Of a DNA stretch of 64,000 bases, positions 1 through 7,125 are shown one piece after another (the first letter of the stretch is position 1; every line of letters starts with the position of its first letter). This DNA comes from Sphingomonas sp. Leaf32 (GTDB lineage: Bacteria > Pseudomonadota > Alphaproteobacteria > Sphingomonadales > Sphingomonadaceae), in the NCBI RefSeq assembly GCF_001421765.1, contig NZ_LMLA01000011.1, positions 1-64,000 on the forward strand, read 5' to 3'. A program made the translations under genes and the position numbers. Below the pieces are notes generated by a model. It saw nothing but the letters and a program-made list of their open reading frames with translations, ran no database searches and was not told the origin of the DNA.

Positions 1-104
1 GTCGGGTTTAAACCTGACCGTTGCTTCACCCGCGCTCCTGCGCGACAACAACGTCGGGTTTAAACCTGACCGTTGCTTCACCCGCGCTCCTGCGCGACAA
101 CAAC
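1..104. repeat. 52-bp tandem direct repeat, two perfect copies
   Basis: Bases 1-52 and 53-104 are identical. Each unit carries the 10-bp palindrome GGTTTAAACC. The unit length is not a multiple of three, so the duplication shifts the frame of the minus-strand thermonuclease-like gene that ends inside it. The window begins exactly on a unit boundary, so more copies may lie to the left, or this may be a contig end. Confidence 0.9.
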
Positions 105-490
105 GGTCGGTCTCTGGTCGCAGCTGGATGAAAGGCGGGGGTCACGTCATCCGTTGCGATGAATGCGAACTGATCCCAGTCGGGGCGATAAATGGCGTGT
201 CCACTTTGGATTTGCGCGCAAGACAGGTCGATCCCGTTAACCCGGACGCGGGCAAGAGTGCGATCGTAATGGTCCCTCCCAATGCGTTCGATCGTCGCTG
301 GCCCTTTGGCACGTTCCGACAAGGCGTTTTTAGAAGCGACTGGATCGCCCGGTGCGCAGTTGCGCCCCTCTTGGCAGTGGCCTGGCATTTCTGGCGCGTC
401 GATACCGAGCAGTCGGATGCGTTCAGAGCCGCAACGAAGAGTGTCGCCGTCTATGGCGATCAGGGCACATGTAAGGGCAACGATGGACAT
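26..490 (-). CDS. Thermonuclease-like (SNase) protein, altered C-terminus
   Basis: The first 105 residues read like small sphingomonad thermonuclease-family proteins: a hydrophobic start, then IDGDTLRC, RLLGIDAPEMPG, a YDRTLARV segment and YRPDWD. These are the positions that carry the SNase OB-fold and the Arg/Asp active-site region. After about residue 105 I recognise no family similarity, and the last residues and stop fall in the 52-bp tandem repeat. The C-terminus may therefore have been rewritten by the duplication. The start is the ATG at 490. Export cannot be settled from the short hydrophobic N-terminus. Confidence covers the gene and family, not activity. Confidence 0.65.
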   Translation of the reverse strand: MSIVALTCALIAIDGDTLRCGSERIRLLGIDAPEMPGHCQEGRNCAPGDPVASKNALSERAKGPATIERIGRDHYDRTLARVRVNGIDLSCAQIQSGHAIYRPDWDQFAFIATDDVTPAFHPAATRDRPLLSRRSAGEATVRFKPDVVVAQERG

Positions 491-622
491 GCCGGGCTCG
501 TGTCAGGCGGCGATGGAGAAACGCTTAACGGTGGCTCGTATACTTCGGGGCAAGCGGCTGGTTGAAGGAAAGGATCGCGAGAGCGTATGGTTCAGCGCCC
601 ATATGGGCTGTGGAGGGATACC

Positions 623-817
623 ATGCTGAAAACCGTATTGTTCGCGTTCTCGCTCGCCTCGATCGCTGCCGTTCCTGCATCCGCAGCGCCGTGCAAAGAC
701 GCCAAGGGGCGTTTCACGAAGTGCCCGCCGGCCGCCCCCGCCAAGCCGGTGAAGTGCAAGGACGCCAAGGGCAAGTTCGCGAAGTGTGGCACGCCAGGGG
801 CCAAGCCGATCAAATGA
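623..817 (+). CDS. Small exported Lys/Cys-rich protein with internal repeat
   Basis: This 64-residue protein starts at the ATG at 623, which has a purine-rich tract (GGAGGGA) just upstream; an in-frame ATG at 587 lacks one. Residues 1-22 look like a Sec signal peptide ending ASA-A. The mature part contains two near-identical elements, CKDAKGRFTKC and CKDAKGKFAKC, joined by a Pro/Ala linker, giving four cysteines and a strongly basic charge. Similar short basic exported proteins are common in sphingomonads, but I cannot name a function. The Cys spacing could allow disulfides or metal binding; that is inference. Confidence 0.6.
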   Translation: MLKTVLFAFSLASIAAVPASAAPCKDAKGRFTKCPPAAPAKPVKCKDAKGKFAKCGTPGAKPIK

Positions 818-826
818 GTTCAGAAC

Positions 827-849
827 GGTGCCGTCAGCGTGGCGGCACC
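827..849 (+). terminator. Possible terminator hairpin after the small exported gene
   Basis: GGTGCCG (827-833) pairs perfectly with CGGCACC (843-849) across a 9-base loop, ten bases after the stop at 817. There is no T-run directly after the stem, so it may be only a weak or mRNA-stabilising structure. Confidence 0.35.
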
Positions 850-971
850 GGCCTGTCGGACGCGAGATTTTAGTGAGTGACGATCAAGATCTCTGACAAT
901 GCCGCCGAATTGGATCAGGACCATACTAACGCATAGTTGCGCTTCGTTCGAGCGATAGCGACGTAGCGAGC

Positions 972-1160
972 ATGAATACTCGTGAAATTTCGGACATCGT
1001 GTTTCGCTTGCGTGGCGAATTGGACCGTCTGGACGCGCTGGGTGAAAGCATGGCTGCAGCTCAGTTGTCGCTCGCCATCGAAACGCTAGCGCAAAACGAG
1101 AACCGGGTCAGGGACGCATCAAGCCCAAGGTGCGCAAACTGGATTGTCCCTGACGAGTGA
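972..1160 (+). CDS. Hypothetical 62-residue protein
   Basis: A short frame with a regular amphipathic helical N-terminal half (charged Glu/Asp/Arg alternating with Leu/Ile/Val, residues 4-42) and a less ordered tail. No domain is recognised and no convincing ribosome-binding site is visible before the ATG. Its 3' end overlaps the 3' end of the minus-strand radC-like gene by about 50 bases, so the last third may be fortuitous. It is kept because the helical composition looks protein-like. Confidence 0.35.
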   Translation: MNTREISDIVFRLRGELDRLDALGESMAAAQLSLAIETLAQNENRVRDASSPRCANWIVPDE

Positions 1161-1746
1161 CAATTATGTGGTCATGCACGTCAATGTTCAGTTCCTTCGC
1201 TAAGGCCATAATCCGCCGGGTCATTCGAACGTCGGCGATGCTCGGCTCAGCGTTCCCACTTGGATGGTTGTGAGCAAGCACGATCGCAGCTGCTCCGCAC
1301 AGCAAGGCCTTCGATAGCACTTCACGCGGAAAGACCTCGACGGAATCGTAGGTGCCGATGGCCAGCGTTTCGTCTGCAATCAGCTTATTCCCGGAGTCCA
1401 TATAAAGAACCCGAAAATGCTCCGCCGTTGAGTGGCCGATCACGCAGCGCAGGTAGTCGGCCAACGTTTTCCAGTCGTGGATGGACTGACGGTCTGACAC
1501 TCGCTCCTTCAATGCGGCGGTCATGAGAGCAGCGTGCGCCGCAATGGCTTTTGCTGCCCGCGCGCCGATGAATGTCGCCAAGCGCCAGGACGGCACGGAA
1601 AAAACGCCGCCAAGACTTCCGTAAGTTTCGATCAGGCGGGTTGCTGTGTGACCGCAGCCGACGACGGCTGCGAGCGCTGCAACCGCGTCCGCGTCTGGTG
1701 GCGATAGGTTGCCAGTAGCAGCACCAAGTGAATTGGATACGCCCAC
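1108..1746 (-). CDS. RadC/JAB (MPN) domain protein
   Basis: A 212-residue protein from the GTG at 1746; the frame stays open upstream, but there it shadows the membrane gene. Residues 15-80 match the N-terminal helical region of RadC-like proteins. Residues 90-212 are the JAB/MPN domain with the metal-binding set HNHPSG (His159, His161), Ser169 and Asp172, and a candidate acidic residue Glu126. RadC-family proteins are frequent on mobile elements; the old link to DNA repair is not established. The start overlaps the preceding membrane-protein gene by over 100 bases. This is unusually long, and a later start is possible. It is the last gene of a four-gene minus-strand unit headed by a membrane-tethered regulator. 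Confidence 0.8.
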   Translation of the reverse strand: MGVSNSLGAATGNLSPPDADAVAALAAVVGCGHTATRLIETYGSLGGVFSVPSWRLATFIGARAAKAIAAHAALMTAALKERVSDRQSIHDWKTLADYLRCVIGHSTAEHFRVLYMDSGNKLIADETLAIGTYDSVEVFPREVLSKALLCGAAAIVLAHNHPSGNAEPSIADVRMTRRIMALAKELNIDVHDHIIVTRQGQSSLRTLGLMRP

Positions 1747-2102
1747 ACTGCCGTCGCGAACCAATAGAGCCAGCCGGTGATCGAGTGGTCCACCAGCGGC
1801 AACACATGCCCTGCAACTTGCGTCAGGTGCAGCCCAGCCAGCCAAATCGGCCAATACCGGCGGCTGTGAACCGCAACCCACAGCAGGACGAAGAACAGAG
1901 CCGAATCGATGGCGAAGAGTGGCCAGGAAATGTCGGTGCCAGCCGATCCCGGCGCTTTCGCCGCAAACGCCGACGCCAAACCTGCGACCAGCAATGCGCC
2001 ACCCGCCAGTCGAAGGTTTCGGTCGCCCCGGAGCAGCGCATAAATGCAGGAGCCGAAAAACAGCGTTACGAAGACAGCGAACCGGACCATTCTCCATCGC
2101 AA
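1632..2102 (-). CDS. Hypothetical four-helix membrane protein
   Basis: A 156-residue protein with hydrophobic helices at about residues 6-24, 32-48, 60-77 and 105-130, and a polar C-terminal tail rich in Arg, Gln and Ser. I do not recognise a named family. It lies 30 bases after the unknown 116-residue gene and its 3' third overlaps the RadC/JAB gene in another frame. The four minus-strand genes look co-transcribed. It may be the membrane component of whatever the regulator and JAB protein do; that is inference from position only. Confidence 0.65.
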   Translation of the reverse strand: MRWRMVRFAVFVTLFFGSCIYALLRGDRNLRLAGGALLVAGLASAFAAKAPGSAGTDISWPLFAIDSALFFVLLWVAVHSRRYWPIWLAGLHLTQVAGHVLPLVDHSITGWLYWFATAVWAYPIHLVLLLATYRHQTRTRLQRSQPSSAAVTQQPA

Positions 2103-2132
2103 ACACTACCCGGTCAGACTGTCAAGAAAGCG

Positions 2133-2483
2133 CTATGCGGCCTGCGGGACGGGCTGGATCGGCGTGAGGACCCGATCGGCATGAGCGCTCGGACAGGGCC
2201 ACCAGTCGCCATGGGCTTGGGGCGAATAACCTTCGCGCTCTGCGAGCTTGCCCATCGCGCCATGAAAACGCAGCAGTTCGGCGCGCTGGTCGCTGATGCC
2301 GCCCAGCATCTGCAACAATCTGTCGATGTGCGGCTGGATGTCTGCCGCCGCCATGGTCTGTGGCCGAGTGTCGAGAACGGACGCCATGGTCGAAGCAGCT
2401 CGGGCAAGGGCATTATCGATCGCGCGCTCGGTTGCGAGGATGTTTACTGCCACGGTCGTGATTGCGTCGCGGAAGTCGGACAT
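2133..2483 (-). CDS. Hypothetical helical protein, 116 residues
   Basis: Mostly alpha-helical by composition: an Ala/Thr-rich amphipathic segment (residues 1-40), a second helix around residues 48-85, and a Pro-rich C-terminus. There is no signal peptide, membrane segment or recognised motif. It sits between the LuxR-type regulator (65 bases away) and the membrane protein (30 bases away) on the same strand, so it probably belongs to the same transcript. Function unknown. Confidence 0.6.
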   Translation of the reverse strand: MSDFRDAITTVAVNILATERAIDNALARAASTMASVLDTRPQTMAAADIQPHIDRLLQMLGGISDQRAELLRFHGAMGKLAEREGYSPQAHGDWWPCPSAHADRVLTPIQPVPQAA

Positions 2484-2547
2484 AGCTTCTCCTTCGCAGG
2501 AAGATGCCCCCTGCGTTACGGTCTTGGTGATGGTCGGATCAGGGCCT

Positions 2548-3081
2548 TTAGAAAGACTGCCAGAGCGTCTTGGAGGCCCGGAGGGCGAACGCGAGGTTCG
2601 CCAGGATCATTGGGGCGGCAATCGCAATTGCGACGATCCAGAACAGCCTCATGGATTTATTCAGGTCATTCTCAGCGCCTCCTTCCAGATCGAACGGCCA
2701 TCGCTGCTGCCGGACTGAGGGCCAGGTACGCGAGAACGAGTCTCGCATTGGCTCTTGGGTCGGCAACGGATCGCTCGTCGTTGGTAGGGGCATTGGCTGG
2801 GAAAGGTCGGAGTTCGCTACCCCCTGTGATTGGCCCCCCGCGCTGGGGGGTGTCTGCCGGTCATACGCATCCAATATGGCAGCGCCCACCGAACGGCGGT
2901 TGGTGCCCAACCGAGCCAGTGCGTCCTTGATCCGGCTGGCCACGGCATGATCGCTGACGCCTAACCGATCTGCAATTTCCTTGGTCGTCAGGCGCTGCTG
3001 CACGAGCCGCATAGTTTCAAGCTGCACCGGCGTCAGCCGGGCGACCTTTGCAGCAACCAACGATTCGGGGCTTTCGTCCAT
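2548..3081 (-). CDS. Membrane-tethered LuxR-type HTH regulator
   Basis: A 177-residue protein. Residues 16-60 form a LuxR/sigma-region-4 type helix-turn-helix with the core TTKEIADRLGVSDHAVASRI. A disordered Pro/Ser/Gln-rich linker follows (about 70-125). One transmembrane helix is at about 146-167, leaving a short basic tail outside the bilayer. A DNA-binding head fixed to the inner membrane suggests regulation by a membrane-sensed signal or by release. It is the first gene of a four-gene minus-strand unit, and a small palindrome lies 12 bases upstream of its ATG. The HTH and the membrane segment are visible; target genes are not. Confidence 0.8.
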   Translation of the reverse strand: MDESPESLVAAKVARLTPVQLETMRLVQQRLTTKEIADRLGVSDHAVASRIKDALARLGTNRRSVGAAILDAYDRQTPPSAGGQSQGVANSDLSQPMPLPTTSDPLPTQEPMRDSFSRTWPSVRQQRWPFDLEGGAENDLNKSMRLFWIVAIAIAAPMILANLAFALRASKTLWQSF

Positions 3082-3092
3082 TTCGGTTGGTT

Positions 3093-3104
3093 CAAACAGG
3101 TTTG
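3093..3104. promoter_or_regulatory. Palindrome upstream of the tethered regulator
   Basis: CAAAC (3093-3097) and GTTTG (3100-3104) form an inverted repeat with a 2-base spacer, 12 bases before the regulator's ATG. It could be an autoregulatory operator. It is short, so chance occurrence is possible. Confidence 0.25.
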
Positions 3105-3265
3105 GTTAACGCGCAAGGCCTTCGGAGAAGGTCGCGCCGATCTGTGCGTGACGTCCCAGTGACGAACAGAAAGATCGGGATTGGGCCCATTGCGAATCGT
3201 TCCCTATTCGTTCTACCTTGCAGCGCCCGCCAGCCGGGTGATTCGACATGATTAGGGAGCTTCCG

Positions 3266-3469
3266 ATGCAGCACGATCTGCGTCTGCGTGCGGCTGCGCG
3301 CGCGATCTATGACGCCTGCTATCCGTCCGACGACTGGGCGCGGTTCGGGTTCGACGAGGCGGAGCGCTACGGCACCGTTGAGTACCGGCAGGCGGTCGAC
3401 GCGGCGCAGCAGGCGCGGTGCGTTCTGGCTGCGCGTGGTGAGCAACTGACACTGGCGGTCCTGCTGTGA
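3266..3469 (+). CDS. Hypothetical 67-residue protein
   Basis: I start it at the ATG at 3266, which is preceded by GGGAG; an in-frame ATG at 3248 has no such signal. The protein is helical and rich in Ala and Arg, with acidic/aromatic segments (YPSDDWARFGFDEAER). No family is recognised. Its stop codon overlaps the GTG of the next gene (GTGA), so the two are translationally coupled. It is divergent from the membrane-tethered regulator unit, sharing its intergenic region. Confidence 0.6.
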   Translation: MQHDLRLRAAARAIYDACYPSDDWARFGFDEAERYGTVEYRQAVDAAQQARCVLAARGEQLTLAVLL

Positions 3470-3759
3470 AGCGGAAGGGCGAACGTCCGTTGCCGGTGTA
3501 TCTTGATACCTGGTCCGACACCCATCCAGTTGCCCGGGCAATCGCGACCGGCTCGTGGTGGTTCGACGCTTGGGTTGCGCAGAAGACGACGCCGCATCAT
3601 GCGCTGTCGCGGCTGACCGGCATCCCTCAACGCCGGCTCGACACGATTGCGCGGAAGGACCGCGTGTCGCTGGCCGAATTGGACGCCCTTGCGCGGGCAT
3701 GGTCGATCAGCGCAGCGGATTTGCGGGCGTCCGTGCCGCCAGAACTGGTGGTGCCTTGA
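3466..3759 (+). CDS. Small HTH-like protein
   Basis: A 97-residue protein starting at GTG 3466, overlapping the previous stop by four bases. The C-terminal half (about residues 45-92) has the spacing of a Cro/C1-type helix-turn-helix: a helix beginning HALSRLTGIPQRRLDTIAR, then a segment VSLAELDALARAWSISAADL typical of XRE helices 3-5. The N-terminal half contains Trp-rich stretches (DTWSD, SWWFDAW) not typical of XRE proteins. It may be a DNA-binding partner of the small upstream protein. Function unproven; the HTH assignment is tentative. Confidence 0.6.
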   Translation: MKRKGERPLPVYLDTWSDTHPVARAIATGSWWFDAWVAQKTTPHHALSRLTGIPQRRLDTIARKDRVSLAELDALARAWSISAADLRASVPPELVVP

Positions 3760-3904
3760 GCGTCTAGTATGCGGGACCGAAAGAACGGTCACATCGCCTT
3801 TCTTCTACGGTCGAACGGGTACGAGTTGATGCCGCAGTAAACTGAATGTTGGTTTTGACTCTTTTCCAGATCGTTGCCTAAACCATGCGAAAGCAGGAGG
3901 GCGC

Positions 3905-4780
3905 ATGGATAATATTGTTCGCGTACGATTCTTTCGGCCTGTGCCGATCGTAGCTGGCTCCGCGTCCCTAACGGTTGCCTTGCAAGAGGCCTTCGATCGT
4001 AGCTCTTCGGCAAGAGATCGCGAGATTGAAGTGTTTCCTGGAGTTGTCGTGAGAATCGAACGGCTCCGGCGCCGTGACGGCTTCACCGACGCAGAAATTG
4101 TTCGAGTGCAACGAGGTAACATCCCACCGGAAGCTCGCGACGACGGTCTAGTACCGCTGACGATCGGCGGCTTAGGTCACAGTACGGTCATCAGTTACAA
4201 TGACGCGTTGGATGTTATGGCCGTTCAAGTGAATCATCAGATGCCTATTGGCCGAGCGATGGATTACCTAGCGAAGTCTAATCGAGCAAACGGCTATCGT
4301 GTTGATCCACTCGTCCAGCGCGATGCGTGGGAACGTTACAATCGCGGTCGCCCGCGTAAGCTACGCCTAGTTATTGCGAATCCTGAGAATTTGCCTGCCG
4401 TAGAGGGTCAAGTCGGAGCACTTTCGGACATGAGTCGCCGTCTTGCGGAAATGGCAGACGCCCCGATGATCACGATGGAAATAGGCATGGGGAGCCGCGG
4501 CGGATCGCTTTCCAAGAACTTTATTGATGGTGTTCTGCAGTTCTTTACGAACGGTGAAGGCCGAGAGCATGATGTGCGGCAGATGAGGGTAACTACAACC
4601 TCCGATGAAGGTGGCGGTGGAGCGATAGACTTCCTTGACGATGTACTTCAAAGCAAAACAACATTGGATTTGCCACCAACTGACACTGAAGCGCACTTTG
4701 AACGGCGCAGATCATATGTAGGCGCTTGCTTCGAGGAGCATATCGAGTACATTAGGGAGGTCTACGGACGGCGGGAGTAG
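3905..4780 (+). CDS. Unknown 291-residue protein, first gene of a two-gene unit
   Basis: A soluble protein with an excellent ribosome-binding site (AGGAGG at 3896-3901) before ATG 3905. It shows alternating beta-like strands (RVRFFRPVPIV near the start, RKLRLVIANPENL around 150) and a conserved-looking core YNDALDVMAVQVNHQMP around residue 100. I cannot assign a family with certainty; the layout faintly resembles DUF-type proteins found beside phage and defence genes. Base composition drops here: 30 of 60 bases at 4201-4260 are G or C, against a clearly higher level in the flanks, and codon choice is less GC-biased. It is followed after one base by a four-helix membrane protein. Recent horizontal acquisition is likely. 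Confidence 0.7.
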   Translation: MDNIVRVRFFRPVPIVAGSASLTVALQEAFDRSSSARDREIEVFPGVVVRIERLRRRDGFTDAEIVRVQRGNIPPEARDDGLVPLTIGGLGHSTVISYNDALDVMAVQVNHQMPIGRAMDYLAKSNRANGYRVDPLVQRDAWERYNRGRPRKLRLVIANPENLPAVEGQVGALSDMSRRLAEMADAPMITMEIGMGSRGGSLSKNFIDGVLQFFTNGEGREHDVRQMRVTTTSDEGGGGAIDFLDDVLQSKTTLDLPPTDTEAHFERRRSYVGACFEEHIEYIREVYGRRE

Positions 4781-4781
4781 C

Positions 4782-5261
4782 ATGGACGCCAAGGCAGCCT
4801 TCGAACGAAGCTATCCCTATCTAATTGGGATAGCTGCTGCGTTTTGCACCTGGAAGTTTGCTGCTGCGCCTGTGGCATCGAGCGCTACGAGCGGCGTGGA
4901 TGCGCGGCAAATCGCATCGGCGGCGCTTAACGTATTCGGGCTTCTGACCGGCCTTCTTTTCTCAGTTTACCTCCTCGCCATTGCACCTGGTGGAGGGTTC
5001 CTCGAACGTATCTTTCAAACCGGCACGTTCGCGATCTTCAGGCGGTACGTCATTGAGGCAATGCTACTCGGGTCGGCGGCTACGGGGGCGGTTGTTCCCC
5101 TCATGGCAACCACGGTCGACCCCAAGTATTTTGTGTGGGGGGCTGCGTACCTCGCAGGCACCTTCTTTTTCGGCGTCGCAGCGCTGTCCGCCTTCTTCCG
5201 TGTAGCCCACATATTCCTGTTGTTGATGCGAGGTTCGTCGCGCCGGAATAGAGGCCGCTAG
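4782..5261 (+). CDS. Four-helix membrane protein, partner of the upstream gene
   Basis: A 159-residue protein starting one base after the preceding stop, so almost certainly co-translated with it. Hydrophobic segments lie at about residues 12-30, 45-67, 88-110 and 117-150, and the tail is basic (RGSSRRNRGR). No catalytic motif is visible. A soluble protein paired with a small four-helix membrane protein on a mobile element is an arrangement seen in several antiphage systems (for example Kiwa, with the opposite gene order and unrelated-looking sequence). The analogy is structural only and a defence role is inference. Confidence 0.7.
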   Translation: MDAKAAFERSYPYLIGIAAAFCTWKFAAAPVASSATSGVDARQIASAALNVFGLLTGLLFSVYLLAIAPGGGFLERIFQTGTFAIFRRYVIEAMLLGSAATGAVVPLMATTVDPKYFVWGAAYLAGTFFFGVAALSAFFRVAHIFLLLMRGSSRRNRGR

Positions 5262-5343
5262 GATACATAGCGCGTCGGAAACACCGGCCCCCGAGCCTTC
5301 ATCGCTGGAGCGTCATAAGGGCCATTGCGCGGTCCCCACAAAA

Positions 5344-5910
5344 TCACCTGTCGGGCTTGTCATCACCCGGCTGGCCGCGCTGTTGCCCAATCCCGAACGC
5401 TCGCGGCCATGTGACGTTGACGAGGTGGTCCAGTGCATCTGCGACGGCGATAACCTCTCTGGGTAGCGGCCCATCCGCCATGTACGCGCAGATGCCTTGC
5501 GCAAGCTCTCCGACTTCAACGTGGACGTCGACTTCCGCATCGATGGCGCGATAGGCATCGATAAGCTTAGTCAGCCAGCCCTCGACCTCTTCCAGGGTGT
5601 CGCCATGGGCAACCGAGTTTCGAAGATCGTTGAACCTGCGCAGCACTAGATGCAGGTTGTCGCCTGCTTCCGGCTCGCCCCGCCATGCCGCTGCCAGTAC
5701 ATCGATCTTATTGGCGAACCCCAGATTTTTCCGCAGCTTCTCCGGGCGGGGCAGCAGGCCGGACAGAACAACGTCTATCTCGCGCTCCAGCGCCGCATGG
5801 TAAGTCAATATGACCGCAGAGCGCTGGTCAATCGTGGCCTCAGCTTCGGCCAAGCGATGGATGCCTGCGAACCCGTCATAGTCGACCTTAGCCACAGCCC
5901 GCCTCGCCAC
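5344..5910 (-). CDS. HEPN-motif protein
   Basis: A 188-residue helical protein. Around residues 97-102 it carries RNSVAH inside FNDLRNSVAHGDT, which fits the R-(N/D/H)-x3-H pattern of HEPN domains. HEPN proteins are RNases in many toxin-antitoxin and abortive-infection systems, although some are non-catalytic. The frame begins at GTG 5910; another GTG at 5895 is an alternative start. No adjacent antitoxin-like nucleotidyltransferase is visible. The gene is convergent with the two-gene membrane unit. The stretch 5911-6087 upstream holds no gene I can support. Confidence 0.6.
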   Translation of the reverse strand: MARRAVAKVDYDGFAGIHRLAEAEATIDQRSAVILTYHAALEREIDVVLSGLLPRPEKLRKNLGFANKIDVLAAAWRGEPEAGDNLHLVLRRFNDLRNSVAHGDTLEEVEGWLTKLIDAYRAIDAEVDVHVEVGELAQGICAYMADGPLPREVIAVADALDHLVNVTWPRAFGIGQQRGQPGDDKPDR

Positions 5911-6087
5911 TTCGTTTTCAGTGATCGGGTTAACGCCGCCGGACCAATATTGCCATCAGTGTTCAGCCGCAAATCCTGCACCCCATGCGACCTCGCGACG
6001 ATTCGACCCGCCGCCTTATACCTATCGCGCACGCCCGCGCGTACTGGTCTCGAAACCGCCTTACGCTGGCGCGTACTGCTGCGCGTC

Positions 6088-6390
6088 TTACCGTTCGGGC
6101 GGCTCGGGGAGCGCGTCCAGCGCATCCGACAGCGTGAGATGCCCTTGCACGTCCAATTCCTTCGGCAAAAGCGACGCGATCACGCGGACATAATCGCCCG
6201 GCTTCTCTTCCCGCATTTTCTGGATCGCCGCGACACCGTGCGCCGTGAAGTCATCGCGCAGCGCAGTCACGAAGTCCTCACCGAGTTTCGAGCGCGCGCC
6301 CTTAGGACGGCCTAGCGGATTACCCGACTGGCCGGGCTTCCATGCACCCTGCAAGTTGCCCTGTTTTTCCGGTGTATTATCAGCGATCAT
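6088..6390 (-). CDS. DUF5681 domain protein
   Basis: A 100-residue protein whose N-terminal third has the DUF5681 signature: WKPGQSGNPLGRPKGAR, a Gly/Pro/Arg-rich segment. The helical remainder ends in a Pro/Glu-rich tail. DUF5681 genes occur in prophages and related mobile elements; the biochemical role is unknown. It is the last minus-strand gene before the HEPN gene, separated from the replication operon by the iteron region at 6485-6641. Confidence 0.75.
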   Translation of the reverse strand: MIADNTPEKQGNLQGAWKPGQSGNPLGRPKGARSKLGEDFVTALRDDFTAHGVAAIQKMREEKPGDYVRVIASLLPKELDVQGHLTLSDALDALPEPPER

Positions 6391-6484
6391 AGCCGCCCTC
6401 CTTTAGCAGAATCCCGGTTACGCGGCCAGCATCGCGGCGGTTGTTCGATCGGGTGGCCGCCATAGGCGAGAAGCGTCCGGCAGA

Positions 6485-6641
6485 CCTATTGTCCCCTAAC
6501 GCCCCTATTGTCCGGCCCCCTCTCTCGCCCCCTCCCCGCCTCCACGCAGGTAAATAGATAGATAGATACCTTTTTTGGGTTACGCCGCGCGAAGGGAGGG
6601 CCAGAGAGAAAGAAACGCCGCACGGACAATAGGGACAATAG
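6485..6641. other. Putative replication origin of the integrated element
   Basis: The gene-poor stretch 6391-6660 contains four copies of CTATTGTCC. Two point right (CCTATTGTCCC at 6485-6495, CCTATTGTCCG at 6504-6514) and two point left (CGGACAATAGG at 6623-6633, GGACAATAG at 6633-6641). The inner pair is an exact 11-bp inverted repeat. Between them is an AT-rich tract with GATA repeats and a T-run (about 6552-6580). Iterons around an AT-rich core beside a primase operon are what a satellite or plasmid origin looks like. The role is inferred. Confidence 0.5.
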
Positions 6642-6660
6642 CCCCCAATAGGCTGGGCGG

Positions 6661-7125
6661 TCATCGCCCGAACTGCCACAGCAGCACCGGCGGCGCGCTG
6701 GCATCGCGACCATGCCCCCAGCCGCCACGCTCGAAACACGCCATGCCGCCGCGATCCCGAACCATGGCGCGGCTCGCGTCCAGAACGAGGATCGTTCGCC
6801 CCTCCAACCACACGGCCAGTCCGGCAAAGTCGAGGCTGTCACGCTTCCCGATCCCGAACACGTCATAGGCGTTCCAGCCAAGCGCCAGTGCCTTTCCGGC
6901 CCACCCATCGACCGCCAGCGCGTGCGCGTCATCGACCACCCGCGCCCATGCCGCCGCGTCGCCCCGGAAACGGGCCGTAGGCGCGCGCTGTAGCCGTTCC
7001 AGCCCTGTGGCCAAGTCCGGCGGAAGATCGCTATAGCGGCGCGGCTGAGGCGGCGGTGGAGTCGGTGCGGGACCGGCCCCTTGCGGATCGAGCAGCGAAG
7101 CCGCGACCTCGCGCCAACTAGGCAT
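6661..7125 (-). CDS. Hypothetical protein at the end of the replication operon
   Basis: A 154-residue protein from the ATG at 7125, which overlaps the stop of the DUF3987 gene; an ATG at 7137 is also in frame. There is a Pro-rich segment at about residues 15-35, then a globular part with hydrophobic strands (WNAYDVFGIG, TILVLDASRAMV). I see no catalytic motif and do not recognise the family. Its position as the last gene of the replication chain, directly beside the iteron region, suggests a replication or copy-control accessory; that is inference. Confidence 0.6.
   Translation of the reverse strand: MPSWREVAASLLDPQGAGPAPTPPPPQPRRYSDLPPDLATGLERLQRAPTARFRGDAAAWARVVDDAHALAVDGWAGKALALGWNAYDVFGIGKRDSLDFAGLAVWLEGRTILVLDASRAMVRDRGGMACFERGGWGHGRDASAPPVLLWQFGR

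Noticed and set aside
1..104. Tandem repeat considered as a CRISPR array
   Set aside because: The units are contiguous with no spacers and lie within a coding frame.
6380..6932. Minus-strand frames running through the iteron region
   Set aside because: They overlap the better-supported 154-residue gene and the AT-rich iteron tract and show no protein-like conservation.
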